Assembly (NCBI GenBank): GCA_016708725.1
Contig: JADJFE010000016.1
Location: 46,903 to 110,902 of the forward strand
Reading direction: 5' to 3'
Length of the DNA stretch: 64,000 bases
Source: Candidatus Aalborgicola bjergmarkensis
Lineage (GTDB): Bacteria > Pseudomonadota > Gammaproteobacteria > Burkholderiales > Burkholderiaceae_C
The position numbers and the translations under genes were made by a program. Positions 1 through 7,419 of this stretch are shown here, piece after piece (positions within the stretch are counted from its first letter, which is position 1; the number at the start of each line of letters is the position of its first letter). A model generated the notes under the pieces. It was not told the origin of the DNA, did not search any database, and saw only the letters and a program-made list of their open reading frames with translations.

Positions 1-423
1 CAGCGCACTGACCTGGATAAGTTGGTCGTCGAAATCGAGACAAATGGTGCGGTGTCTGCAGAGGAGGCTGTTCGAGCCTCCGCCAAGATACTGGTCGAGC
101 AACTGGCGGTATTTGCACAGTTGGAGGGCAGTGAGCTGACTGCATTTGATGCGCCGAGTTCGCGTGGTAGTGCACAGTTCGATCCGATTTTGTTGCGTCC
201 GGTGGATGAGCTGGAGTTGACGGTTCGATCCGCAAATTGTCTCAAGGCCGAAAATATATACTATATTGGCGATCTGATTCAACGCACTGAAAACGAGCTG
301 CTCAAAACCCCGAACCTGGGGCGGAAATCTTTGAATGAAATCAAGGAAGTGCTGGCATCGCGTGGTTTGACGCTGGGGATGAAGCTGGAAAACTGGCCCC
401 CTGCGACGCTGGAAAAGCGTTGA
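1..423 (+). CDS. rpoA: RNA polymerase alpha subunit, C-terminal part (5' truncated by window)
   Basis: The reading frame is open from base 1, so the start lies upstream of the window. The visible 140 residues cover the end of the N-terminal domain, the flexible linker and the complete alpha-CTD. The CTD carries the helix-hairpin-helix segment with NLGRKSLNEIKEVL, which contacts UP elements and activators, and ends in the usual proline-rich tail after GLTLGMKLENWPP. It is followed after 88 bases by rplQ, the conserved end of the alpha operon in betaproteobacteria. Identification is certain; only the N-terminus is missing. Confidence 0.98.
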   Translation, partial: QRTDLDKLVVEIETNGAVSAEEAVRASAKILVEQLAVFAQLEGSELTAFDAPSSRGSAQFDPILLRPVDELELTVRSANCLKAENIYYIGDLIQRTENELLKTPNLGRKSLNEIKEVLASRGLTLGMKLENWPPATLEKR

Positions 424-511
424 GTCAAGGCGCTTCAAGGCACATAACGCATAACCTGGCAGGGCAGTACCTTATCCGGCTGCCTTTTAAATAATTAAAG
501 GAAATATTACC

Positions 512-910
512 ATGCGGCATGGACACGGACTACGTAAACTTAATCGCACCAGCGCACATCGTCTGGCGATGTTGCGTAACATGATGAATGCATTGATTGA
601 ACATGAGGTTATCAAGACGACACTTCCAAAAGCCAAGGAATTGCGTCGTGTTGTTGAACCCATGATTACCTTGGCCAAGGAAGCGAGTGTTGCCAATCGT
701 CGTCTGGCGTTTGACAGGTTGCGTGACCGTGACAGCGTTACCAAACTCTTTGATGTGCTGGGGCCACGTTTCAAGGTGCGTCCCGGGGGCTATACGCGTA
801 TTTTGAAGATTGGCTTCAGGGTTGGTGATAACGCACCCATGGCTTTGGTCGAATTGCTGGACCGTCCTGAAAAAGTTGATACAACTGAGGTGCAAGCGCA
901 GGCACAATAG
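512..910 (+). CDS. rplQ: 50S ribosomal protein L17
   Basis: 132 residues beginning MRHGHGLRKLNRTSAHR, the highly conserved start of bacterial L17, with the central RRVVEPMITLAK segment and the C-terminal GDNAPMALVELLD block. L17 is a primary 23S rRNA-binding protein near the peptide exit tunnel. A good Shine-Dalgarno (AAAGGAAA) sits about 10 bases before the ATG. It is the last gene of the rpoA operon. The C-terminal tail (TTEVQAQAQ) is short and variable, as usual. The promoter of the downstream tRNA begins within a few bases of the stop codon. Confidence 0.98.
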   Translation: MRHGHGLRKLNRTSAHRLAMLRNMMNALIEHEVIKTTLPKAKELRRVVEPMITLAKEASVANRRLAFDRLRDRDSVTKLFDVLGPRFKVRPGGYTRILKIGFRVGDNAPMALVELLDRPEKVDTTEVQAQAQ

Positions 911-913
911 GCG

Positions 914-919
914 TATAAT
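914..919 (+). promoter_or_regulatory. -10 element for the initiator tRNA gene
   Basis: A perfect TATAAT lies 7 bases before the tRNA 5' end, just after the rplQ stop. No convincing -35 hexamer is seen at 17 bases, where rplQ coding sequence (TGCAAG) occupies the position. The tRNA may therefore be transcribed both from this weakly defined promoter and by readthrough from the alpha operon. Confidence 0.5.
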
Positions 920-925
920 CGACAA

Positions 926-1002
<77 letters not shown>

Positions 1003-1010
1003 ATCACCCT

Positions 1011-1051
1011 AACCACCATTTGGTAAATACCATTTCGGTGGTTTTTGTTTT
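1011..1051 (+). terminator. Rho-independent terminator after tRNA-fMet
   Basis: The arms AACCACC (1011-1017) and GGTGGTT (1037-1043) enclose an inner TGGTA/TACCA stem and are followed by TTTGTTTTT. A branched hairpin plus U-tract is a standard intrinsic terminator, separating the ribosomal/tRNA unit from pyrC. Confidence 0.8.
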
Positions 1052-1081
1052 TCTGGCCCTTGTGGATGTAGGATATTCGGC

Positions 1082-2110
1082 ATGGATGAACTCACCCTGA
1101 CGAAGCCCGACGATTGGCATGTGCACGTGCGTGATGGTGCGGCGCTGCATACCGTAGTGCCCCATACGGCGGCGCAGTTTGGTCGCGCTGTCATCATGCC
1201 CAATCTGCGTCCACCTATCACCACGGCTGCACAGGCGCAGGCCTACCGTGCACGCATCCTGGCAGCGGTTCCATCCGGCTTGCGTTTTGAGCCGTTGATG
1301 ACCTTGTATCTGACCGATTTGCTTCCCCCTGATGAAATCGTGCGCGCCAAGGCAGCGGGGGTGGTGGCGGTCAAACTCTATCCTGCTGGTGCTACCACCA
1401 ACAGCGAGGCTGGTGTGACCGAGTTGCGCAAAACTTATAAGACGCTGGAGGCACTGCAGCGCGAAGGAATGCCATTGCTGGTGCATGGAGAGGTCGTTGC
1501 CGCCGATATTGATGTGTTTGACCGCGAAGCGGTGTTCATCGACACCCAGTTGATTCCCTTGCGGCGTGATTTTCCCGAGCTCAAAATCGTGCTGGAACAC
1601 ATCACGACCCGAGATGCAGCACAGTATGTGGCGCAGGCGGATGCCTTTACTGCCGCCACCATCACGGCCCACCATTTGCTCTACAACCGCAATGCCATTT
1701 TCAGCGGTGGTATTCGTCCGCATTATTACTGCCTGCCGGTACTCAAGCGGGAAGCACATCGCCTTGCCCTGGTGCGCGCCGCGACCAGCGCCAACCCGAA
1801 GTTCTTTCTGGGCACCGACAGCGCGCCACATCCCGCCCACCTCAAGGAGCATGCCAGCGGCTGTGCCGGTTGTTACACTGCGGCAAGCGCGCTGGAGTTG
1901 TATGCCCAGGCGTTCGATGCGGCGGCAGCGTTGGACAAGCTGGAGGGCTTTGCCAGTTTCTTTGGGCCTGATTTCTATGGTCTGGCACGCAACCAGGGCA
2001 CAGTGACCCTTCGACGCGCCAACTGGACGCTGCCCCAGAGTTATCCCTTTGATCAGGCGCAACTCAAGCCTTTGTGTGCCGGTGAAACCTTGTCGTGGAA
2101 GTTGGGGTGA
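1082..2110 (+). CDS. pyrC: dihydroorotase (class II)
   Basis: 342 residues, close to the 348 of the E. coli enzyme. It converts N-carbamoyl-aspartate to dihydroorotate, the third step of pyrimidine synthesis. The zinc ligands H13 and H15 lie in DWHVHVRDG; K98 in AVKLYPAG is the expected carboxylated lysine bridging the two zincs; the catalytic aspartate is in FLGTDSAPH near residue 244. The start ATG has a weak TAGGA about 9 bases upstream. It probably forms a unit with the small secreted-protein gene 7 bases downstream. Confidence 0.97.
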   Translation: MDELTLTKPDDWHVHVRDGAALHTVVPHTAAQFGRAVIMPNLRPPITTAAQAQAYRARILAAVPSGLRFEPLMTLYLTDLLPPDEIVRAKAAGVVAVKLYPAGATTNSEAGVTELRKTYKTLEALQREGMPLLVHGEVVAADIDVFDREAVFIDTQLIPLRRDFPELKIVLEHITTRDAAQYVAQADAFTAATITAHHLLYNRNAIFSGGIRPHYYCLPVLKREAHRLALVRAATSANPKFFLGTDSAPHPAHLKEHASGCAGCYTAASALELYAQAFDAAAALDKLEGFASFFGPDFYGLARNQGTVTLRRANWTLPQSYPFDQAQLKPLCAGETLSWKLG

Positions 2111-2117
2111 AGTGACC

Positions 2118-2504
2118 ATGTTGTATTCCAAAGCGATTTCGATCCTCCTGGCACTTGTGGTATTGCCCTGCGCTGCCATTACCGAAGATGTGATGCCGCC
2201 GCCTGTCAACCCGGATGAGCGCCAGACTCTGCCGGGTATGAATGCGTACTATGAACCCCACAAGATCGAACGCATTGGCGATATGCTGGTTTTCAAACTG
2301 TATCGCTATGGCAAACCGGGCGTGGCGGACGAGGTGGGGCAATACATGCTGGAATGCGCCACGCGCATGGCCAGCACGATCCGAAACGGGCAGACTGGGG
2401 CATCAGGGAAAGTTCTGCCAGGTGAAGATTTGTATGTGCTGGGCAGAAAACTGTGTGACTGGGACAAGCCAAACCTCCTCGATAAACTGCTGGATCAGCG
2501 CTGA
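2118..2504 (+). CDS. small predicted periplasmic protein, function unknown
   Basis: 128 residues starting at the ATG 8 bases after the pyrC stop; longer in-frame starts would overlap pyrC. The N-terminus (about 5-22) is a hydrophobic signal peptide ending near PCAAITED. The mature part is hydrophilic, with two cysteines (in LECATRM and KLCDWD) that could form a disulfide. I do not recognise the family. Similar short secreted proteins sit behind pyrC in related genomes, but no role can be inferred. Confidence 0.7.
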   Translation: MLYSKAISILLALVVLPCAAITEDVMPPPVNPDERQTLPGMNAYYEPHKIERIGDMLVFKLYRYGKPGVADEVGQYMLECATRMASTIRNGQTGASGKVLPGEDLYVLGRKLCDWDKPNLLDKLLDQR

Positions 2505-2516
2505 ACTTTTGTGCGC

Positions 2517-3401
2517 TCAATAAGGCGCCGGCTCGCCGTTGGGGCGGTCTTTGAAACGTTTATGCACCCAGTAATACTGTTCCGGCATGGTGTCGATGTA
2601 GTCTTGCAATCGGGTATTCATCAGGGCTGTGTCGGACAGAAGATCGCCCGTGGGGTAATCACTCCAGGCGGGCAGGACTTCGATGGTATAGCCGCTGGGT
2701 GTCATGCGGGTGAGGACGGGGACGACCTTGGCGCGGCCGAGTCTGGCAAAGCGTGGCAGCGACGGCACCGTGCATGCGGGTACGCCGTAGAACGGAACGA
2801 ACACCGATTCATGCGGACCAAAGTTCATGTCCGGCAACAGGTAGAGTGGGTCCCCTTTGCGCAGACCTTCCAGAATTGGTTTGACACCTTCGATACGGCC
2901 AAACAGACGGCAGGAGCCAAAACGCTGGCGGCCCTGCAAAATCCAGGCATCGGCTATTCTGTTGGATTGGTCGGTGTAAATGGTGGTGAAGCGCCGGGGA
3001 AGCTGCTGGGTCAACGCTGTCCAGCCGGCGTCCAGTCCCACGAAATGCGGTGCGAAAATCACGGTGGGTTGATTGCCTGAAAGCGCATCAAGCGCGCCCG
3101 TCACCTGCAGGCGCTGGCGCACGAGGTCTTCCCGTCCATGCCACAGCCAGCCCCGGTCCAGCCAGCTTTGTGTCACGCGGATAAATACCTGGATCGACAA
3201 CCAGCGCACCCTGGCCGGACTCCAGGCAGGGAAGCACAGCCGCAGGTTGGTGCACACCACACGCCGCCGGGAGGCAATCAGCACGTAGAGCAGCAACCCC
3301 AGCATGGCTCCCAGCGTGCGCAGCACGGGCAAGGGCAGATACCCCAGCCAGCACATCATTTTCAAAAAAATACGGGTCAGCATACGGGTCAGCATGGTCA
3401 A
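2517..3401 (-). CDS. LpxL/HtrB-type lipid A biosynthesis acyltransferase
   Basis: 294 residues. The N-terminal hydrophobic segment (about 15-42) anchors the protein to the inner membrane. The HX4D acyltransferase motif is HFVGLD near residues 119-124, followed by the DMNFGPHESVFVPFYG block typical of LpxL/LpxM late acyltransferases. It transfers a secondary acyl chain to Kdo-lipid A. It is the second gene of a two-gene minus-strand unit, 4 bases after a paralogue. Three closely spaced ATG codons leave the exact start uncertain by up to 7 residues. Lauroyl versus myristoyl specificity cannot be told from sequence. Confidence 0.9.
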   Translation of the reverse strand: MTMLTRMLTRIFLKMMCWLGYLPLPVLRTLGAMLGLLLYVLIASRRRVVCTNLRLCFPAWSPARVRWLSIQVFIRVTQSWLDRGWLWHGREDLVRQRLQVTGALDALSGNQPTVIFAPHFVGLDAGWTALTQQLPRRFTTIYTDQSNRIADAWILQGRQRFGSCRLFGRIEGVKPILEGLRKGDPLYLLPDMNFGPHESVFVPFYGVPACTVPSLPRFARLGRAKVVPVLTRMTPSGYTIEVLPAWSDYPTGDLLSDTALMNTRLQDYIDTMPEQYYWVHKRFKDRPNGEPAPY

Positions 3402-3405
3402 TTTT

Positions 3406-4239
3406 TTACAGTGCCTCGCGTGGCGCCTTGTAGCGCGCGTAGCCCCACAGGTACTGGCTTGGACACTCCCGGATCAGGCCTTCCATGGCCCGGTTGATTT
3501 GCGCCACTGCCGTGGGCAGGTCTTCGGAAAGCGTCTCACCCAGGGGGCGGTAATGGACGATGTAGCCGCGCCCCCAGGACAAACGTTGTCCCCAGGCTAG
3601 CAGCACCGCAGCGCCGGTTTGATGCACCAGACGGGCCGATAGGGTCATGGTGTAGGCATCCACGCCAAAGAACGGAACCCACAGCCCCTGTGAAGCGGGT
3701 GGCACCTGATCGGGCAGCAGCCCGACACATTCCCCTTTCTTCAAGGCTTTCAACATCTGGCGTACGCCAGCCATCGTTGTTGGTGCAGTCAACAAGCCAG
3801 GGCGTGCGCGTGATTGCGCCACCAGCGATACCAGCCACGTTTTGCGCGGGGGGCGAAACAGCACCGTCATGGGGCGGTTGTTGTGCTGACCGTACCGGAA
3901 TGCATAGGCTTGGCCGCATACCTCAAAGCATCCCATGTGCGGGGTGAGAAACAACACCCCTTTGCCGGATGCCAGGGCTGCTTCAATGTGCTGCGCGCCA
4001 TCCCACTGCAAGGGAGGTGGTTTGCCAAACCAGATGCGGGGCAGTTCGGCCAGCAGTTGCCCGGCGGCGCCCACCGCGCGCATCCAGTCGGCGCGCGCCA
4101 GACCGGCTCGGGCTACATTGGTTTGAAAGCGCTGGCGGTAAACGGAAGATGCCCAAAACGTGATCCAACCCAGCAACCAGCCAATGCCGTGCAACAGCCA
4201 CAGGGGAAAATGGGAGAGTGCCTTGAACAACAATTTCAT
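3406..4239 (-). CDS. LpxL/LpxM-family lipid A acyltransferase (paralogue)
   Basis: 277 residues with an N-terminal membrane segment (about 10-33) and the catalytic HX4E motif HMGCFE near residues 101-106. The later conserved block LPDQVPPASQGLWVPFFG matches the family. It is first in the pair of late acyltransferase genes and divergent from metK. The two proteins differ at the catalytic acidic residue (Asp in one, Glu in the other), suggesting distinct acyl transfers rather than a recent duplication. Confidence 0.9.
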   Translation of the reverse strand: MKLLFKALSHFPLWLLHGIGWLLGWITFWASSVYRQRFQTNVARAGLARADWMRAVGAAGQLLAELPRIWFGKPPPLQWDGAQHIEAALASGKGVLFLTPHMGCFEVCGQAYAFRYGQHNNRPMTVLFRPPRKTWLVSLVAQSRARPGLLTAPTTMAGVRQMLKALKKGECVGLLPDQVPPASQGLWVPFFGVDAYTMTLSARLVHQTGAAVLLAWGQRLSWGRGYIVHYRPLGETLSEDLPTAVAQINRAMEGLIRECPSQYLWGYARYKAPREAL

Positions 4240-4274
4240 GTCTGGGGTTTTGTGCTGAGGTTTTGTGTCTGGGA

Positions 4275-4462
4275 TAGAATCGCGCCCGTCGCCGAGTTAC
4301 GGAACTACTTGCAGGGCGACGCGCATTGTTGCAATCAAAAGGGGTTGCTATTGTGCCTTGTCAGACGTATCTGTTTTGACCCATCTGCTAAAGCGTTCGC
4401 CGAAAGCTCCAAAAGCCCAAGCAACGCGCAGGGTTTGTTTATTTTTTTGGAGCTTGTACGCC
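4275..4462 (+). promoter_or_regulatory. metK promoter and candidate structured leader
   Basis: A -10-like TAGAAT (4275-4280) precedes a long leader of about 180 bases. The leader contains a perfect 7-bp stem, CGTCGCC (4287-4293) with GGCGACG (4315-4321), closing a 21-base loop; a GCG/CGC outer extension is possible. Long leaders before metK often carry S-adenosylmethionine sensing elements, but I cannot match this to SAM-I, SAM-II or SAH consensus cores. It is therefore only a candidate cis-regulatory RNA. Confidence 0.35.
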
Positions 4463-5653
4463 ATGTCGAACGATTTTCTCTTTACTTCCGAATCCGTCTC
4501 CGAAGGCCATCCCGACAAGGTGGCCGATCAGATTTCTGATGCGATTCTCGATGCTATTTTCAAGCAGGACCCTCGCTCGCGCGTGGCTGCGGAAACCCTG
4601 TGCAACACGGGTCTCGTGGTGCTGGCCGGGGAAATTACCACCAACGCGCACGTGGACTACATCCAGGTGGCGCGCGATACGCTCAAACGCATTGGCTATG
4701 ACAACACCGACTACGGCATTGACTACCGGGGGTGTGCTGTGCTTGTGGCCTACGACAAGCAAAGCAACGACATCGCCCAGGGCGTGGACCATGCGTCGGA
4801 TGACCACCTCAACACCGGCGCGGGTGACCAGGGTTTGATGTTTGGTTATGCCTGCGATGAAACGCCGGAACTGATGCCAGCGCCTATTTACTATGCACAC
4901 CGTCTGGTGGAGCGCCAGTCCCAGTTGCGCAAGGACGGACGTATGCCGTTTTTGCGTCCAGATGCCAAGAGCCAGATCACGATGCGTTATGTGGACGGCA
5001 AGCCGCACAGCATCGACACCGTGGTATTTTCCAGCCAGCACAGCCCGGAAATGAGCGATGGCCACGCCATGAAACCGGCCTTTGTCGAAGCGGTGATCGA
5101 GGACATTATCAAACCTGTGTTGCCTAAAAACTGGTTGCGTGCCGACACCAAATACCTGATCAATCCGACCGGGCGTTTTGTCATTGGCGGGCCGCAAGGC
5201 GACTGCGGTTTGACCGGGCGTAAGATCATTGTCGATACCTATGGCGGCGCCTGTCCGCACGGCGGCGGTGCTTTTTCCGGCAAGGACCCGAGCAAGGTGG
5301 ACCGTTCTGCCGCCTACGCCGCGCGTTATGTCGCCAAGAATATCGTGGCCGCCGGTCTGGCGCGGCAGTGCCAGATTCAGGTGGCCTATGCCATTGGCGT
5401 GGCCCGGCCCATGAACGTGACCGTCTACACCGAAGGTACCGGCGTGATTCCAGACGAGCAACTTGCCGAATTGGTGAATCGCTATTTTGATCTGCGTCCC
5501 AAGGGCATTATCCAGATGCTCGATCTGCTGCGCCCGATCTACGAGAAAACTGCGTCTTATGGCCACTTTGGCCGGGATGAGCCCGAGTTCACCTGGGAGC
5601 GCACCGACCGGGCGCAACAATTGCGTGACGCAGCGGGCCTGTCCATTTCCTGA
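4463..5653 (+). CDS. metK: S-adenosylmethionine synthetase
   Basis: 396 residues from the ATG giving MSNDFLFTSESVSEGHPDKV; the frame is open 66 codons further upstream, but that stretch has no family similarity. It makes AdoMet from ATP and methionine. Visible signatures are GHPDKVADQISDA near the start (ATP and magnesium binding), GAGDQGLMFGYA in the middle, and the glycine-rich GGGAFSGKDPSKVDRSAAY loop. Full length and intact. GGAG lies about 11 bases before the ATG. AdoMet is also the substrate of the radical SAM enzyme NifB encoded later in the window. Confidence 0.98.
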   Translation: MSNDFLFTSESVSEGHPDKVADQISDAILDAIFKQDPRSRVAAETLCNTGLVVLAGEITTNAHVDYIQVARDTLKRIGYDNTDYGIDYRGCAVLVAYDKQSNDIAQGVDHASDDHLNTGAGDQGLMFGYACDETPELMPAPIYYAHRLVERQSQLRKDGRMPFLRPDAKSQITMRYVDGKPHSIDTVVFSSQHSPEMSDGHAMKPAFVEAVIEDIIKPVLPKNWLRADTKYLINPTGRFVIGGPQGDCGLTGRKIIVDTYGGACPHGGGAFSGKDPSKVDRSAAYAARYVAKNIVAAGLARQCQIQVAYAIGVARPMNVTVYTEGTGVIPDEQLAELVNRYFDLRPKGIIQMLDLLRPIYEKTASYGHFGRDEPEFTWERTDRAQQLRDAAGLSIS

Positions 5654-5695
5654 AGTCCTGATTCCTGAGCAACTTGGTACTGCGCGCAGCCCGGC

Positions 5696-6937
5696 ATGAA
5701 ACTGCAAACCCAACGCTTCATTGATCGCTGGCTGGGCCAGTTGCTGTGCGCCCTGGTTTCGCTCTGGCTGCGCTTGACCCGGCTGGGGCACCCACAGGCG
5801 CACATGCCGCAGCAGCCGCGCCATATCCTGGTGATACTGCTGTCGGAAATGGGCAGCATCGTGCTGGCAGGTCCGATGTTTGCTGCTTTGCGCCGCAGCT
5901 ATCCCACGGCCAAAATCCACATCCTGCAACTCAGGAAAAACCAGGAAGTCACGCGGCTTTTGCAATTGACCACGCCGGATTGCATGCACAGCCTGGATGA
6001 CCGCTCGGGTTTCTCGCTGCTTGCCGACATCCTGGAAGTCAGCCGCACCTTGCGCCGTCTGGGCATGGATGCCGTGCTGGACTGTGAGCTGTTTTCCCGT
6101 ATCAGCGCTTTGATGGCCTTTGCCAGCGGCGCGCCGGTGCGCGTGGGCTTTACCGCGCATACGCAAGAAGGGCTGTACCGGGGCAGTTTTATCAACCACG
6201 CCATCCCCTACAACCCCTACCAGCACATCAGCAAGCAGTTTTTGTCGCTGGTTGATGCCCTGGGTATCAAGGAAGGCATGCCGCGCCACAAGGCCGCGCC
6301 GCTGCACGCCATGCCGGAAAAAACCGAGCTGTCGGTGGCCTTCACGGCGGGCGAATTGCAGACCTACCGCCAGCAACTGCACACCGACCATCCCGTGACC
6401 GTAGAGCGCCCGTTGGTCTTGTTGTATGCCGGTGGCGGCATCCTGCCGCAGCGTGCCTGGCCCGCTGCACATTACGCACACGTGGCGCGGGGCCTGAGCG
6501 CAGCCGGGTACGCCGTTGGCCTGATCGGACTCAAGGACGACGCCGCATTGGCGCGGGAGCTGATGGCCCAGGTTGCAAGCCCGGCCTGCCTGGACCTGAC
6601 GGGCTACACCCGCAGTATCCGGGAGTTGCTGATGTTGTTTCATGCCAGTGCGCTGCTGCTGACCAACGATGGCGGCCCCGGCCATTTTGCGACCCTGACA
6701 CCCATTCAGACCATGGTATTTTTTGGTCCCGAAACGGGACGACTCTACGGCCCGCTGGGGCCGCGCAATACTGTTCTGGAACTGGGCCTGGCCTGCTCGC
6801 CCTGTCTGTCGGCCTACAACCACCGTTTGAGTTTTTGCGATGGCGACAACCAATGCCTCAAACGCATCGCACCCGATCCGGTCCTTGCGCAAGCGCTGAA
6901 CCTTTTACGTGTACAAGCCAGGGTTGCTACAGCATGA
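5696..6937 (+). CDS. glycosyltransferase family 9 (heptosyltransferase-like)
   Basis: 413 residues. The N-terminal Rossmann half starts with RHILVILLSEMGSIVLAGP. The C-terminal half has the donor-binding region with LLLTNDGGPGHFATL and FGPETGRLYGPL, typical of ADP-heptose:LPS heptosyltransferases (WaaC/WaaF/RfaQ family). The C-terminal CSPCLSAYNHRLSFCDGDNQC cysteine-rich tail is seen in a GT9 subgroup. It overlaps the downstream GtrA gene by ATGA, indicating translational coupling and a shared membrane glycosylation pathway. The acceptor sugar is unknown. Confidence 0.85.
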   Translation: MKLQTQRFIDRWLGQLLCALVSLWLRLTRLGHPQAHMPQQPRHILVILLSEMGSIVLAGPMFAALRRSYPTAKIHILQLRKNQEVTRLLQLTTPDCMHSLDDRSGFSLLADILEVSRTLRRLGMDAVLDCELFSRISALMAFASGAPVRVGFTAHTQEGLYRGSFINHAIPYNPYQHISKQFLSLVDALGIKEGMPRHKAAPLHAMPEKTELSVAFTAGELQTYRQQLHTDHPVTVERPLVLLYAGGGILPQRAWPAAHYAHVARGLSAAGYAVGLIGLKDDAALARELMAQVASPACLDLTGYTRSIRELLMLFHASALLLTNDGGPGHFATLTPIQTMVFFGPETGRLYGPLGPRNTVLELGLACSPCLSAYNHRLSFCDGDNQCLKRIAPDPVLAQALNLLRVQARVATA

Positions 6938-7419
6938 ATGCTGCCGTGCTGTGGGCTTTGGGCTGGCTGGAGCGCTACCGCTACCTCAAGTTCGGCATTG
7001 TGGGTGCCAGTGGCACGGTGGTGAACCTGCTCGTGCTGTACCTGGGGCACGAATACGTGTTCGCCTCCATAGAATCCTCGTACAACAAGCCCTATCTGTC
7101 ACTGGCCCTGGCCATCACCCTGGCGACCATCAACAATTTCAGCTGGAACCGCCTGTGGACTTGGGCGGATCGGGTCAAAACGCTCGAAGCCAGTGAAGGC
7201 CTCAATCCGGTTAATCCGGTTGGCTGGCGTCTGCTGGGCGTGGAATTCGGCCAATACTGCATGGCTTCCGCGTTTGGCAGCAGTTTGCAGTACGTCCTGA
7301 CGCTGCTGCTGACCGGTTCCATGGACTACCGTCTGGCCAACATCACCGCCATTGCGATTGCCAGCGTGAGCAACTATCTAGCGAATGACCGCTGGACCTT
7401 CAAACGCCGACGCAGCTGA
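6934..7419 (+). CDS. GtrA-family membrane protein
   Basis: 161 residues with four predicted membrane helices, starting at the ATG inside the ATGA overlap with the GT9 gene. The FGIVGASGTVVNLLVLYLG start and the final SNYLANDRWTFKRR motif are characteristic of GtrA/DPMS-like flippases, which move polyprenyl-phosphate sugars across the inner membrane. Its stop overlaps the start of the following GT39 gene (TGATG). The three genes thus form a tightly coupled glycosyl transfer unit. Confidence 0.88.
   Translation: MNAAVLWALGWLERYRYLKFGIVGASGTVVNLLVLYLGHEYVFASIESSYNKPYLSLALAITLATINNFSWNRLWTWADRVKTLEASEGLNPVNPVGWRLLGVEFGQYCMASAFGSSLQYVLTLLLTGSMDYRLANITAIAIASVSNYLANDRWTFKRRRS

Noticed and set aside
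1004..2209. 401-codon minus-strand frame opposite pyrC
   Set aside because: Fully covered by the intact pyrC gene; composition is typical of an antisense frame.
4439..6892. 817-codon open frame on the minus strand opposite metK and the GT9 gene
   Set aside because: It is a shadow of two well-supported plus-strand genes in GC-rich DNA, with no family similarity.
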